In this document: one piece after another, positions 1 through 6,773 of the stretch | Numbering within the stretch: the stretch's first letter is position 1 | Layout of the letters: each line of letters starts with the position of its first letter | Source of the DNA: JAGOBX01 sp036733285 | GTDB taxonomy: Bacteria > JAGOBX01 | Reading direction: 5' to 3' | DNA: 8,285 bases | Assembly: GCA_036733285.1 (NCBI GenBank) | Contig: DAINAU010000180.1 | Coordinates: 1 to 8,285, forward strand | Notes under the pieces: generated by a model | The model's input: the letters and a program-made list of their open reading frames with translations, nothing else | What the model was told of the DNA's origin: nothing | The model's database searches: none | Position numbers and translations under genes: made by a program

Positions 1-4
1 TTTT

Positions 5-388
5 TCAATATGGTATCAGATTCGTTCCCCTGACTTCGGGTTGTCTGAAATTAGTCCAGAACGGAACTATTATCAGAATCAAAAGCAAATTCCGCCATTT
101 TCTTCTCATTCTCGCGAGATAATAAGAAGCCGGCAAAGAAATTAAAACGCAGATTAAAGTGGCTGCAAAGCTCAACCAAACCGTTCTCCACATAATCGTC
201 GAATAATCCGATTCTATAATTTTTTGGAAATTTGTTAAAACCCAATTTTCTCCTATGCCTCCGAAATGGTCGGCGTTTCTAAACGATATTGCGAGTATTA
301 TAATCAGAGGAATTATGAAAAAAACAATAAGCCAAACAAATGAAGGCGCGGACAGCAGGCATTCAAATCGTTTAGGCTTTTGTTTCAT
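5..388 (-). CDS. potB: PotB-like polyamine ABC transporter permease, truncated or interrupted
   Basis: This is the N-terminal part of an inner-membrane permease of the spermidine/putrescine ABC import family (PotB/PotC, binding-protein-dependent transport inner membrane component). Seen: a short basic N-terminus, a first membrane helix at about residues 14-35 ending in an ISF segment, a periplasmic stretch with LTNFQKI (51-57), a second helix at about 68-90 running into the SLPASYYLAR block (84-93), and a third helix starting at about 100 that reaches PFWTNF (109-114). In the family PFWTNF is normally followed by an aliphatic-Arg-Tyr/Ala-Trp segment and about 160 more residues. Here residues 115-127 match nothing expected and a stop follows. 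The start lies 3 bases after the rnfG stop, so translation is probably coupled; no clear Shine-Dalgarno is visible. The truncation may reflect a rearrangement, an insertion or an assembly edge. The family call is fairly sure; the substrate is not proven. Confidence 0.75.
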   Translation of the reverse strand: MKQKPKRFECLLSAPSFVWLIVFFIIPLIIILAISFRNADHFGGIGENWVLTNFQKIIESDYSTIMWRTVWLSFAATLICVLISLPASYYLARMRRKWRNLLLILIIVPFWTNFRQPEVRGTNLIPY

Positions 389-391
389 TTT

Positions 392-997
392 TTATTTACC
401 GGAAACATTTAAATTCAGACTGATTTTTAAAACCTTGTTTACGGCTTCTGTTACAGCCCTCGAAGATATAGTGGAAGCGGTGATAGCGTCTATGGCTCCG
501 CCGTCTTTTTTCAATTTTATTAAATCAGCCGATATTCCTTTAAATTGTTCGCAGAACCACGGTTTTTTTATGTCTATATTATTGTTTTTTTCTTTCAATT
601 TATTAGAAAGATTCTCATTAATCTCAGTTATTTTCGCTCCCAGTCCGGGCGTTTCATTATGGGCTAACGGTTTTAGTCCGAGTATTTTATTATCGAGACT
701 GATTCCAGCAAGAAGCTTTATATCTCCCGCATATCCTTTACCCGCAAATTCCGCTATCAACGCGATTCGGTTGCCCTGTTTATCCGACACATTATAAAAT
801 TTAACTCCGGCTTCGGATGCAAGTTCTTTTATTTCAGACAAGTTTGAAATAATTTCTTGAGATAAAACCTCTTTTTTGGCGTTTTCTAAAACAAGATTTG
901 CGTTTTCAGTTCGTTTTGGAAAAGTGATTTTATTGACATAAGCCAGAGAAAAACCCGATATTAAACATATTACAGTTAAAACTATGATAGGTTTCAT
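392..997 (-). CDS. rnfG: Rnf electron transport complex subunit G (FMN-binding)
   Basis: RnfG is a membrane-anchored, outward-facing subunit of the Rnf ferredoxin:NAD oxidoreductase and carries a covalently bound FMN. Seen: one N-terminal membrane helix (about residues 3-20), then a 180-residue soluble domain containing the family block HNETPGLGAKI (113-123), the PWFCEQF segment, and a flavinylation site at the C-terminus: D170-A-I-T-A-S-T176-I-S-S. Thr176 is the expected phosphoester attachment residue for FMN added by ApbE. The usual form of the site is D-x-x-S/T-G-A-T, so Gly-Ala is replaced by Ala-Ser here. The length of 201 aa is normal. It follows rnfD with a 9-base gap. A GGAG lies 14 bases before the ATG, rather far for a ribosome binding site, which suggests translation coupled to rnfD. 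The next gene should be rnfE but is a PotB-like permease. Confidence 0.93.
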   Translation of the reverse strand: MKPIIVLTVICLISGFSLAYVNKITFPKRTENANLVLENAKKEVLSQEIISNLSEIKELASEAGVKFYNVSDKQGNRIALIAEFAGKGYAGDIKLLAGISLDNKILGLKPLAHNETPGLGAKITEINENLSNKLKEKNNNIDIKKPWFCEQFKGISADLIKLKKDGGAIDAITASTISSRAVTEAVNKVLKISLNLNVSGK

Positions 998-1006
998 AAC
1001 TTATAT

Positions 1007-2095
1007 TTAAACTCCGTATCGTTTTGGTTTTGCATATCTATCAATCAAAGGAGTAAGAGCGTTCATTATCAATATTGAAAAAGACGCCCCTTCCGGATAA
1101 GAGCCGAATAATCTAATCGTCATAGTTATCAATCCGCAACCAATTCCAAAAATAATCATACCCGAAGCGGCAATAGGAGTCGTGGTCATATCAGTCGCCA
1201 TAAAAAGAGCGCCGAGCATTACGCCTCCGGACAAAATATGAAAAAGCGGATCGGCATATTTCGCGCTGTCCGCAATCCAAAAAATTCCGGATATTACGAT
1301 AACAGTCGTAAGATAACTCGCCGGAATATGAAATGTAATATGCCCCTTGTAAAATAAATATATGCCGCCGATAATTAAAGCCAGAGCGGAAATTTCTCCG
1401 AGCGACCCTCCGCAATTACCCAAAAATAAATTCAAGTATAAAGGCGCTTTTTTTGAAATGGAATATTCGTTTTTATCCGAATCCGATTTTTCATATCCCG
1501 CTTTAAGCGAAGCAAATGTTTTTTCCGCGTCCGGACGATTTTCATCAAGAGCCTTTGTTCCGCCGGCTTTTAATACTCCAAGCGGCGTGGCAGCAGTAAC
1601 CGCGTCGGGATTCTTGAACAAATCCGAAAAATTTTTCGGAACATCCGGAGCCGGCCATGTAGTCATTAAAGCGGGCCATGAAACCAATAATACGACTCTG
1701 CCTACAAGCGCGGGATTAAACGGGTTTTGACCAATGCCTCCAAAAACCAGTTTTCCGATTACTATGGCAAAAAAAGAACCGGCGAGCATAATCCACCAAG
1801 GAACATTGCTCGGCAGATTCATCGCAAGCAGAATACCGGTAACAATGCAGGATAAATCCGAAACCGTGTTTTTTTTCAATATCAATTTTGAAAAAACAAA
1901 TTCTATTAAAACGCAGAATAAGGTTGTCAAAGCTATAACATATAAAGCCGGCCATCTAAAAACCGCAAATGAAACCGCAATCGCCGGAATTAATGCGATA
2001 ATGACGTCCCGCATTATTGTTCTTACTGTTTCAGTTTTTATTATATGAGGCGACGCCGACACTTCGAACATTTCTATTTTATTTGTTTCCGACAT
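1007..2095 (-). CDS. rnfD: Rnf electron transport complex subunit D (FMN-binding membrane subunit)
   Basis: RnfD is a polytopic inner-membrane subunit of the Rnf complex, related to NqrB, and takes part in electron transfer coupled to ion transport. Seen: an SPHI motif near the N-terminus (15-18), several hydrophobic segments across residues 30-140, GQNPFNPALVGRV (122-133), a covalent FMN site D164-A-V-T-A-A-T170-P-L with Thr170 as the probable attachment residue, a polar loop at 180-217, the GNCGGSLGE block (226-234), further helices at about 236-275, FMATDMTTTPI (298-308), and a C-terminal GSYPEGASFS...NALTPLIDRY segment (331-354). The 362-aa length is typical. The ATG overlaps the end of rnfC by 17 bases, and an 8-base A run immediately precedes its TG, so translational coupling is likely. 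The family assignment is firm; whether the pump uses Na+ or H+ cannot be read here. Confidence 0.96.
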   Translation of the reverse strand: MSETNKIEMFEVSASPHIIKTETVRTIMRDVIIALIPAIAVSFAVFRWPALYVIALTTLFCVLIEFVFSKLILKKNTVSDLSCIVTGILLAMNLPSNVPWWIMLAGSFFAIVIGKLVFGGIGQNPFNPALVGRVVLLVSWPALMTTWPAPDVPKNFSDLFKNPDAVTAATPLGVLKAGGTKALDENRPDAEKTFASLKAGYEKSDSDKNEYSISKKAPLYLNLFLGNCGGSLGEISALALIIGGIYLFYKGHITFHIPASYLTTVIVISGIFWIADSAKYADPLFHILSGGVMLGALFMATDMTTTPIAASGMIIFGIGCGLITMTIRLFGSYPEGASFSILIMNALTPLIDRYAKPKRYGV

Positions 2096-3404
2096 TTTTT
2101 TTCGCCCATTCCATAACTTTAATTTTATATTTTCTTATTTTTTGAATAATTTTTTTATTTGCGGGACAAATATAAGCGCACGAGCCGCATTCTATGCAAT
2201 CGGTTATATTCAATTTATAGAGAGTTTCAATATCGTTATAGTCCATAGCTCTATTCAATTCGCAAGGCATTAATTTCATCGGGCACCCGCGAACGCATTT
2301 TCCGCATCTTATACACGGTTGTTCTTCAACGTAAACCGCTTCTTCTTCAGTTAAGGCAAGTATTCCCGAGCAGCCTTTGATTACCGGAACGGAATCCGTA
2401 AATTGCGCGAATCCCATCATAGGTCCGCCGAGCAATAGCCGAACGGTTTTAGAATTATTGGAAAATCCGCCGCAATGTTTTATTATATCCGACCATAAAG
2501 TTCCTATTTTGCAAAGCAGGTTTTTCGGCGTTTGTATTCCAAGACCCGAAACTGTTACTACGCGGTCAATCAGCGGTTTATTATATGCCACAGCTTCATA
2601 AACTGCAAACAAAGTTCCTGCGTTCATTACGACCGCTCCGACGTCCATAGGAAGTTTTGCGGGCGGAATTTTTCTTCCAAGAATAGCGTCAATTAATTGT
2701 TTCTCGGCTCCTTGCGGATATTTCAATTTCAGAAGTTCGGGTTTTAATATTGAATTTTTCGATTTGAATTTTTCATACGCGTCTTTTTTATTCGCTTCAA
2801 TTCCTATATAAATATCCGCGGAATTCATTATACGCCGGATAATTTCGGCTCCTGCTATGAGTTCGTCGGTATGTTCAATCATCAATCTGTAATCCGAAGT
2901 TAGATAAGGTTCGCATTCGACTCCGTTTATTATCACGGAATCGATTTTCTTTTCAGGCGGCGGAGATAGTTTGACTATCGTCGGAAAAGTCGCGCCGCCA
3001 AGTCCTACTATTCCGGCGTCCGCAATTTTTTTTTTAATTTCATCGGCGTTAAACTTTGTCCAATCAGCCGGAGCGGGATAAACAAAATCCTGATTTTTCG
3101 ACAAATCCGTTTTAAGAATAATCGCCTGAGCGTATCCTGAAACCGGATGCGGATAATTTTCAATTGATTCCACGGTTCCGCTAACGGGAGAATGGATGTT
3201 GGCTGAGACATATCCGTCGGCTTTCGCAATAAGACCGCCTAATTCGACTCTATCGCCGGATTTAACCAAAGAAACGGCGGGTTTGCCAAGATGCTGGGAA
3301 AGCGAAACCGCTAATTTTTCAACAACCGGCATTTTTGATACCGCCGCGCCGGAACTTAAAGATTTATTGTCTTCGGGATGTATTCCGCCTTTAAAAGTCT
3401 TCAT
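2079..3404 (-). CDS. rnfC: Rnf electron transport complex subunit C (4Fe-4S, NADH-binding)
   Basis: RnfC is the peripheral cytoplasmic subunit of Rnf that connects the complex with NAD(H). Seen: the N-terminal FKGGIHP signature (4-10), a barrel-sandwich segment with HSPVSGTVE (71-79), a NuoF-like Rossmann region with the glycine-rich GLGGATFP (134-141) and GVECEPYLTSDY (161-172), an SLBB-like part, and two ferredoxin-type clusters near the C-terminus: C364-x2-C367-x2-C370-x3-C374-P and C403-x2-C406-x2-C409-x3-C413-P, each able to hold a 4Fe-4S cluster. The 441-aa length is normal and all eight cluster cysteines are present. It is the first gene of the minus-strand cluster. A perfect TATAAT lies only 11 bases upstream of the ATG, so the expected leader is about 5 nt with no room for a Shine-Dalgarno. 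It is divergent from the fusion gene at 3488. Confidence 0.97.
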   Translation of the reverse strand: MKTFKGGIHPEDNKSLSSGAAVSKMPVVEKLAVSLSQHLGKPAVSLVKSGDRVELGGLIAKADGYVSANIHSPVSGTVESIENYPHPVSGYAQAIILKTDLSKNQDFVYPAPADWTKFNADEIKKKIADAGIVGLGGATFPTIVKLSPPPEKKIDSVIINGVECEPYLTSDYRLMIEHTDELIAGAEIIRRIMNSADIYIGIEANKKDAYEKFKSKNSILKPELLKLKYPQGAEKQLIDAILGRKIPPAKLPMDVGAVVMNAGTLFAVYEAVAYNKPLIDRVVTVSGLGIQTPKNLLCKIGTLWSDIIKHCGGFSNNSKTVRLLLGGPMMGFAQFTDSVPVIKGCSGILALTEEEAVYVEEQPCIRCGKCVRGCPMKLMPCELNRAMDYNDIETLYKLNITDCIECGSCAYICPANKKIIQKIRKYKIKVMEWAKKNVGNK

Positions 3405-3415
3405 AACGGAAAAAT

Positions 3416-3443
3416 ATTATATACTCAAAAAAGAAAAATGCAA
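3416..3443 (-). promoter_or_regulatory. promoter of rnfC (rnf cluster)
   Basis: On the minus strand a perfect -10 box TATAAT covers 3421 to 3416. A weak -35, TTGCAT, covers 3443 to 3438 if the spacer is 16 bases. Transcription would begin near 3409, leaving about 5 nt before the rnfC ATG. The -10 is convincing; the -35 is poor, so an activator or other upstream input is possible. Confidence 0.55.
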
Positions 3444-3465
3444 TAATTATATTTACAAATAATTA
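3444..3465. promoter_or_regulatory. candidate operator: 22-bp inverted repeat between divergent promoters
   Basis: TAATTAT (3444-3450) and ATAATTA (3459-3465) are perfect 7-bp inverted arms separated by 8 bases. The spacer contains the -35 box of the plus-strand gene, and the left arm abuts the -35 zone of rnfC. The size and spacing suit a dimeric helix-turn-helix regulator acting on both genes. The arms are pure A/T in an AT-rich spacer, so chance is a real alternative and no known regulator is recognised. Confidence 0.3.
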
Positions 3466-3480
3466 ATTTAATGTTACAAT
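3452..3480 (+). promoter_or_regulatory. extended -10 promoter of the ATP-grasp/FMN-oxidase fusion gene
   Basis: The -35 box TTTACA (3452-3457) and the -10 box TACAAT (3475-3480) are separated by 17 bases, and the TG of an extended -10 lies one base before the hexamer (3472-3473). Each hexamer differs from the sigma-70 consensus at one position. Transcription would start at about 3487-3488, exactly at the ATG, so the message is predicted to be leaderless; no Shine-Dalgarno is present. Confidence 0.7.
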
Positions 3481-3487
3481 ATTTAGT

Positions 3488-5716
3488 ATGAAAAAAACGC
3501 TAATGATAATCGGCGCCGGCATAATGCAGGAACCCGCCATAAAAATCGCGCGCGATATGGGATTAAAAACAATCGCGTTAGATTACGATTCCGGAGCTAT
3601 CGGAATGCAGATAGCCGATATACCGATAGTTATGAGCACCAAAGATATTGAGGGAGCCGTGCGCGTAGCAAAAAGTTATTCGGCTTATATGAAAATCGAC
3701 GGAGTTATAACAGTCGGCACCGACGCTTCGATGACAGTAGCGGCTGTGTCAAACGCCTTAGGGCTTCCCGGACTTAAATTCGAAGTCGCGGAACGCGCCA
3801 CTAATAAAATCAAAATGCGGCAGGCATTTAAAAAGCACAAAGTTCCATCTCCCGATTTTTACGGAATATGGACATACGACGAAGCAGTAAGATTTTCAAA
3901 TAAATTAGGATTTCCAATCGTCATAAAACCGTCTGACAATATGGGCGCTCGCGGAGTAAAAAAAGTTTCAACCGAAGACGAATTATTCGCGGCATTTTCC
4001 GAAGCCAAATCCGCTTCCCCAAGCGGCGAAATAATAATAGAAAAATTTATGGAAGGACCCGAACTCAGCATTGATATGCTGTTATGGGAAAACAAACCGC
4101 TTATTTACGGAGTCGCGGACAGAATAATAACCCGCGAACCTTATTTTATTGAAATCGGACACACGCTTCCGTCTTCGCTCGATCCTGAAATCATCAAGGA
4201 ATCTTTAGACGTTATGCTGAAAGGATGCAAAGCTCTCGGCATAGATTCAGGCGCCGCAAAAGGCGATATTAAAATTACCGGAGACGGACCTAAAATCGGC
4301 GAACTCGCGGCTCGTCTTTCAGGCGGATTTATGTCCGCCTACACGTTTCCGTATTCGACCGGCGAAAGCATAATAAAATACGCGATTCAAATAGCGCTCG
4401 GCGTCAAACCGCTGATTAGAAAAGTTACCTCTTATTTTTATTCCGCCGAGAGAGCGATAATTCCCAATCCGGGTCAAATACTGAAAATAGAAGGAATTGA
4501 TAAAGCGTCGCAAATTAAAGGCGTAAAAAATATCTTTATGAAAGTCGATATCGGAGATATTATTTACAGTCCAAAATCAAACCTGGATAAAGCCGGCAAT
4601 ATTATCGCGGTCGCCGAAACTCTCGAAAAAGCCGAAAACATAATTAAAGAAGCTATGTCCTGCATCAATATCGAAGTGGGACCGCCGCCTGAAATTACGG
4701 TTGAACAGATTAAAAACAGAGCGAAAAGCAAATTATACGGAGTATGCGGAGTCTGCAAAATATGCAATGGAGTTATCTGCGCCGGGCAAATGCCCGGAAT
4801 GGGTTCCGCCGGAGCGGGTCAAACTTTCATTAACAACGTAAAGGCGCTTCAAAAAATCAACTTAAGACAACAAGTCATTCATTCAATTAACGAAATAAAC
4901 GTTTCCGTAAAAATTCTCGATTATTCTTTGAATTCGCCGATTATGATAGCTCCGGTTACAGGCGCGGTAACCAATTTGAACGGCTGCGTATCCGAACTCG
5001 ATTATTCGAGACACGTAATCGGCGGAGCTTGCAAATCCGGAACCATCGCGTTTGTCGGCGACGGAGCGAGCACGAATAAATATAAAACCATTTTTCAGGC
5101 GATAAGCGAGTTCAACGGCTGGGCAATACCAATTTTCAAACCGCGGTTTTACGATAAAGATTTATATGAAAGAATCGAGTTCGCAAAAAAATATTCTGTA
5201 AAAACCATCGGCGTCGACGTGGACGCTTTAATGTTCGCCACAATGTCTTCAAAAGGGCATAAAACCAAATCAAGGGGAATAACCGAATTATCTCAGCTTA
5301 TAAAAAATTCTGGTTTGAATTTTGTTTTAAAAGGAATTATGAGCGTTGAAGACGCGCTTGCAGCTATTGAATGCGGAGCTTCCGCCATAATAGTTTCGAA
5401 TCACGGAGGAAGAACTATTGACAATCTTCCGGCGACCATAGACGTTCTTCCTGAAATAGCCCGAGCGGTTAATAAAAAAATTCCAGTTCTCATAGACGGA
5501 GGTTTCCGCACAGGCGAAGATATTCTTAAAGCCCTCGCTTTAGGAGCCTCCGGAGTTCTTATCGCCAGACCCGTAATTATCTACGCCGTTGGCGGAGGCG
5601 AAACCGGAGTAAAAATTTATCTTGAAGAAATTAAAAAACAGCTTGAAAAAGCAATGTTGCTGACCGGATGTCGGGATATTGCGTCGATTTCAGAAAATGT
5701 GATTTATAAAAAATAA
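3488..5716 (+). CDS. fusion of an ATP-grasp ligase domain and an FMN-dependent alpha-hydroxy-acid oxidase domain
   Basis: One uninterrupted reading frame carries two enzymes. Residues 1-400 form an ATP-grasp protein: a Rossmann-like pre-ATP-grasp start with IIGAGIMQEPA (7-17), an ATP lysine in VIKPSDNMGARGV (145-157, K147), the hinge EIIIEKFMEG (181-190), and the metal/phosphate site D260...E272-L-A-A-R276-L-S-G-G as in carboxylate-amine and PurK-like ligases. Residues 415-742 match the alpha-hydroxy-acid oxidising (glycolate/lactate oxidase, FMN_dh) family: a Cys cluster C420-x2-C423-x2-C426-x4-C431, PGMGSAGAG (435-443), IAPV (487-490), DVD (577-579), FMN-contacting K615, catalytic SNHGGR (H639, R642), DGGFRTG (670-676) and IARP (692-695, normally GRP). 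Each half has about the normal length of the free-standing enzyme, so this is a true fusion of complete parts. Substrates are unknown. The start is set by the Rossmann motif and by the promoter directly in front. Confidence 0.88.
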   Translation: MKKTLMIIGAGIMQEPAIKIARDMGLKTIALDYDSGAIGMQIADIPIVMSTKDIEGAVRVAKSYSAYMKIDGVITVGTDASMTVAAVSNALGLPGLKFEVAERATNKIKMRQAFKKHKVPSPDFYGIWTYDEAVRFSNKLGFPIVIKPSDNMGARGVKKVSTEDELFAAFSEAKSASPSGEIIIEKFMEGPELSIDMLLWENKPLIYGVADRIITREPYFIEIGHTLPSSLDPEIIKESLDVMLKGCKALGIDSGAAKGDIKITGDGPKIGELAARLSGGFMSAYTFPYSTGESIIKYAIQIALGVKPLIRKVTSYFYSAERAIIPNPGQILKIEGIDKASQIKGVKNIFMKVDIGDIIYSPKSNLDKAGNIIAVAETLEKAENIIKEAMSCINIEVGPPPEITVEQIKNRAKSKLYGVCGVCKICNGVICAGQMPGMGSAGAGQTFINNVKALQKINLRQQVIHSINEINVSVKILDYSLNSPIMIAPVTGAVTNLNGCVSELDYSRHVIGGACKSGTIAFVGDGASTNKYKTIFQAISEFNGWAIPIFKPRFYDKDLYERIEFAKKYSVKTIGVDVDALMFATMSSKGHKTKSRGITELSQLIKNSGLNFVLKGIMSVEDALAAIECGASAIIVSNHGGRTIDNLPATIDVLPEIARAVNKKIPVLIDGGFRTGEDILKALALGASGVLIARPVIIYAVGGGETGVKIYLEEIKKQLEKAMLLTGCRDIASISENVIYKK

Positions 5717-5743
5717 TAGAGTTAAAGACAAATATTTTTAGAC

Positions 5744-5748
5744 GGGGG
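5744..5748 (+). promoter_or_regulatory. ribosome binding site of corA
   Basis: A GGGGG run lies 7 bases before the corA ATG, inside the 39-base gap after the fusion gene. It is G-rich rather than a perfect AGGAGG but well placed, and it contrasts with the missing site before the upstream gene. It supports the ATG at 5756 and corA as a downstream gene of the same transcript. Confidence 0.55.
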
Positions 5749-5755
5749 ATGCGCT

Positions 5756-6733
5756 ATGATAGATATAACATATTTTGACGGCGAGCTTTCTAAAAAAATA
5801 TCATTCGAAGAATTAAAAAAAATATTTCCGGTTCAAAAAGGATTTGTCTGGCTTGATTTAAGCGACCCTTCCGAATCCGAAATCAATTCGATTCTTAAAA
5901 ATTTTTTCAATTTTCATCCTTTGACTATCGAAGATTGCGGCGTATTTATTGATCATCCCAAAATCGACGACTATGAAAAATATTTATTCATTGTGTTTCA
6001 TTCAATATTTTATCATGAAAAAGAATTGCGGGCGGCCACATGGGAATTGGACTTTTTTTTCGGAAACAATTATCTCGTAACGTATCATATAAAACCCATT
6101 CCGCATTTGGACGATATTAAAAACAAAGCGATGAAATGCGAAGCCGATATAATAAAAGGTTTGGATTTTCTTGTTTGCGATATACTCTCGGTTATGGTGG
6201 ACAGTTATTATCCCGTATTGAAACAAATCTCAAGAAAATTAAACGAGGTGGAAAGCGAAGTGTTGACCTCGACGGAGCATGACACTATAAACGACATTTA
6301 CAAATTAAAAAGAAGCCTTTCAATTTTAAAAAAAACCCTGCTCCCTCAATTGTCCGTAATGAATGAATTTATGAGATATGAAAAAAAATATTTTTCCGAA
6401 AACAGTTCAATTTATTTCAACGATTTAGTGAATAATCTTCAGCGAATAAAAAACATTCTCGCCGATTACATAGAGATGGGAAACGACACCCTTGACGCGC
6501 ATCTCTCGATTTCTTCTTATAAAATGAATAAAGTAATGAAAAGGCTTACTTTTATAACAACCATTTTTCTTCCTTTAACTTTGCTGTCCGGAATAGGCGG
6601 AATGTCCGAATGGTCGTTCATAACCGGCGTTACAAAAGAAAACTGGATTCTATCTTATGTGTCTTTTTTCCTTTTGTCGTTCGCTATAGCCGTAGGCACA
6701 TACCAATTTTATAAAATAAAAAAATGGATATAG
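5756..6733 (+). CDS. corA: CorA-family divalent cation (Mg2+/Co2+) channel with GMS instead of GMN
   Basis: CorA proteins are pentameric inner-membrane channels for Mg2+ and related ions, with a large cytoplasmic funnel. Seen: an alpha/beta N-terminal domain (VWLDLSDPSESEI at 31-43, HPLTIEDC at 54-61, FFFGNNYLVTYH at 100-111), a long helical part (about 140-262, including YKLKRSLSILKKTLLPQ), membrane helix 1 (about 265-280), the loop GIGGMSEWS (279-287), membrane helix 2 (about 298-317) and a basic tail KIKKWI. The 325-aa length is typical. The signature normally read as Y/F-GMN, which forms the selectivity filter, is G282-M283-S284 here, so Asn is replaced by Ser. Related subfamilies with GGMSE-type loops are known to me, so the protein is probably functional, but its ion preference is uncertain. 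It probably shares a transcript with the fusion gene 39 bases upstream. Confidence 0.9.
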   Translation: MIDITYFDGELSKKISFEELKKIFPVQKGFVWLDLSDPSESEINSILKNFFNFHPLTIEDCGVFIDHPKIDDYEKYLFIVFHSIFYHEKELRAATWELDFFFGNNYLVTYHIKPIPHLDDIKNKAMKCEADIIKGLDFLVCDILSVMVDSYYPVLKQISRKLNEVESEVLTSTEHDTINDIYKLKRSLSILKKTLLPQLSVMNEFMRYEKKYFSENSSIYFNDLVNNLQRIKNILADYIEMGNDTLDAHLSISSYKMNKVMKRLTFITTIFLPLTLLSGIGGMSEWSFITGVTKENWILSYVSFFLLSFAIAVGTYQFYKIKKWI

Positions 6734-6734
6734 C

Positions 6735-6767
6735 ATAGCCGAATAAACCGGAAAAGCTATAATTTTT
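6735..6767 (+). terminator. weak candidate terminator after corA
   Basis: ATAGC (6735-6739) and GCTAT (6756-6760) can pair, with a possible additional CCG/CGG pairing inside, and AATTTTT follows (6761-6767). The stem is short and bulged, so this is a modest candidate for the end of the fusion gene-corA transcript. Confidence 0.35.
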
Positions 6768-6773
6768 CATAAC

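Noticed and set aside
27..47. Possible shared repeat between the left edge and the right end (TGACTTC-x-GGTT, reverse strand near 8245-8261)
   Set aside because: About 14 of 17 bases agree but the similarity does not extend on either side; chance is likely in a window of this size.
255..797. 180-codon open frame on the plus strand opposite rnfG and the permease
   Set aside because: It lies antisense to two recognisable genes, resembles no family, and is composed of the reversed codons of rnfG; a shadow frame.
1362..1730. 122-codon plus-strand frame opposite rnfD
   Set aside because: Antisense to the conserved rnfD, without a promoter, ribosome site or family resemblance.
2085..2095. Programmed frameshift at the A8 run in the rnfC/rnfD overlap
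   Set aside because: Both proteins are complete with normal termini, so the overlap is explained by simple translational coupling.
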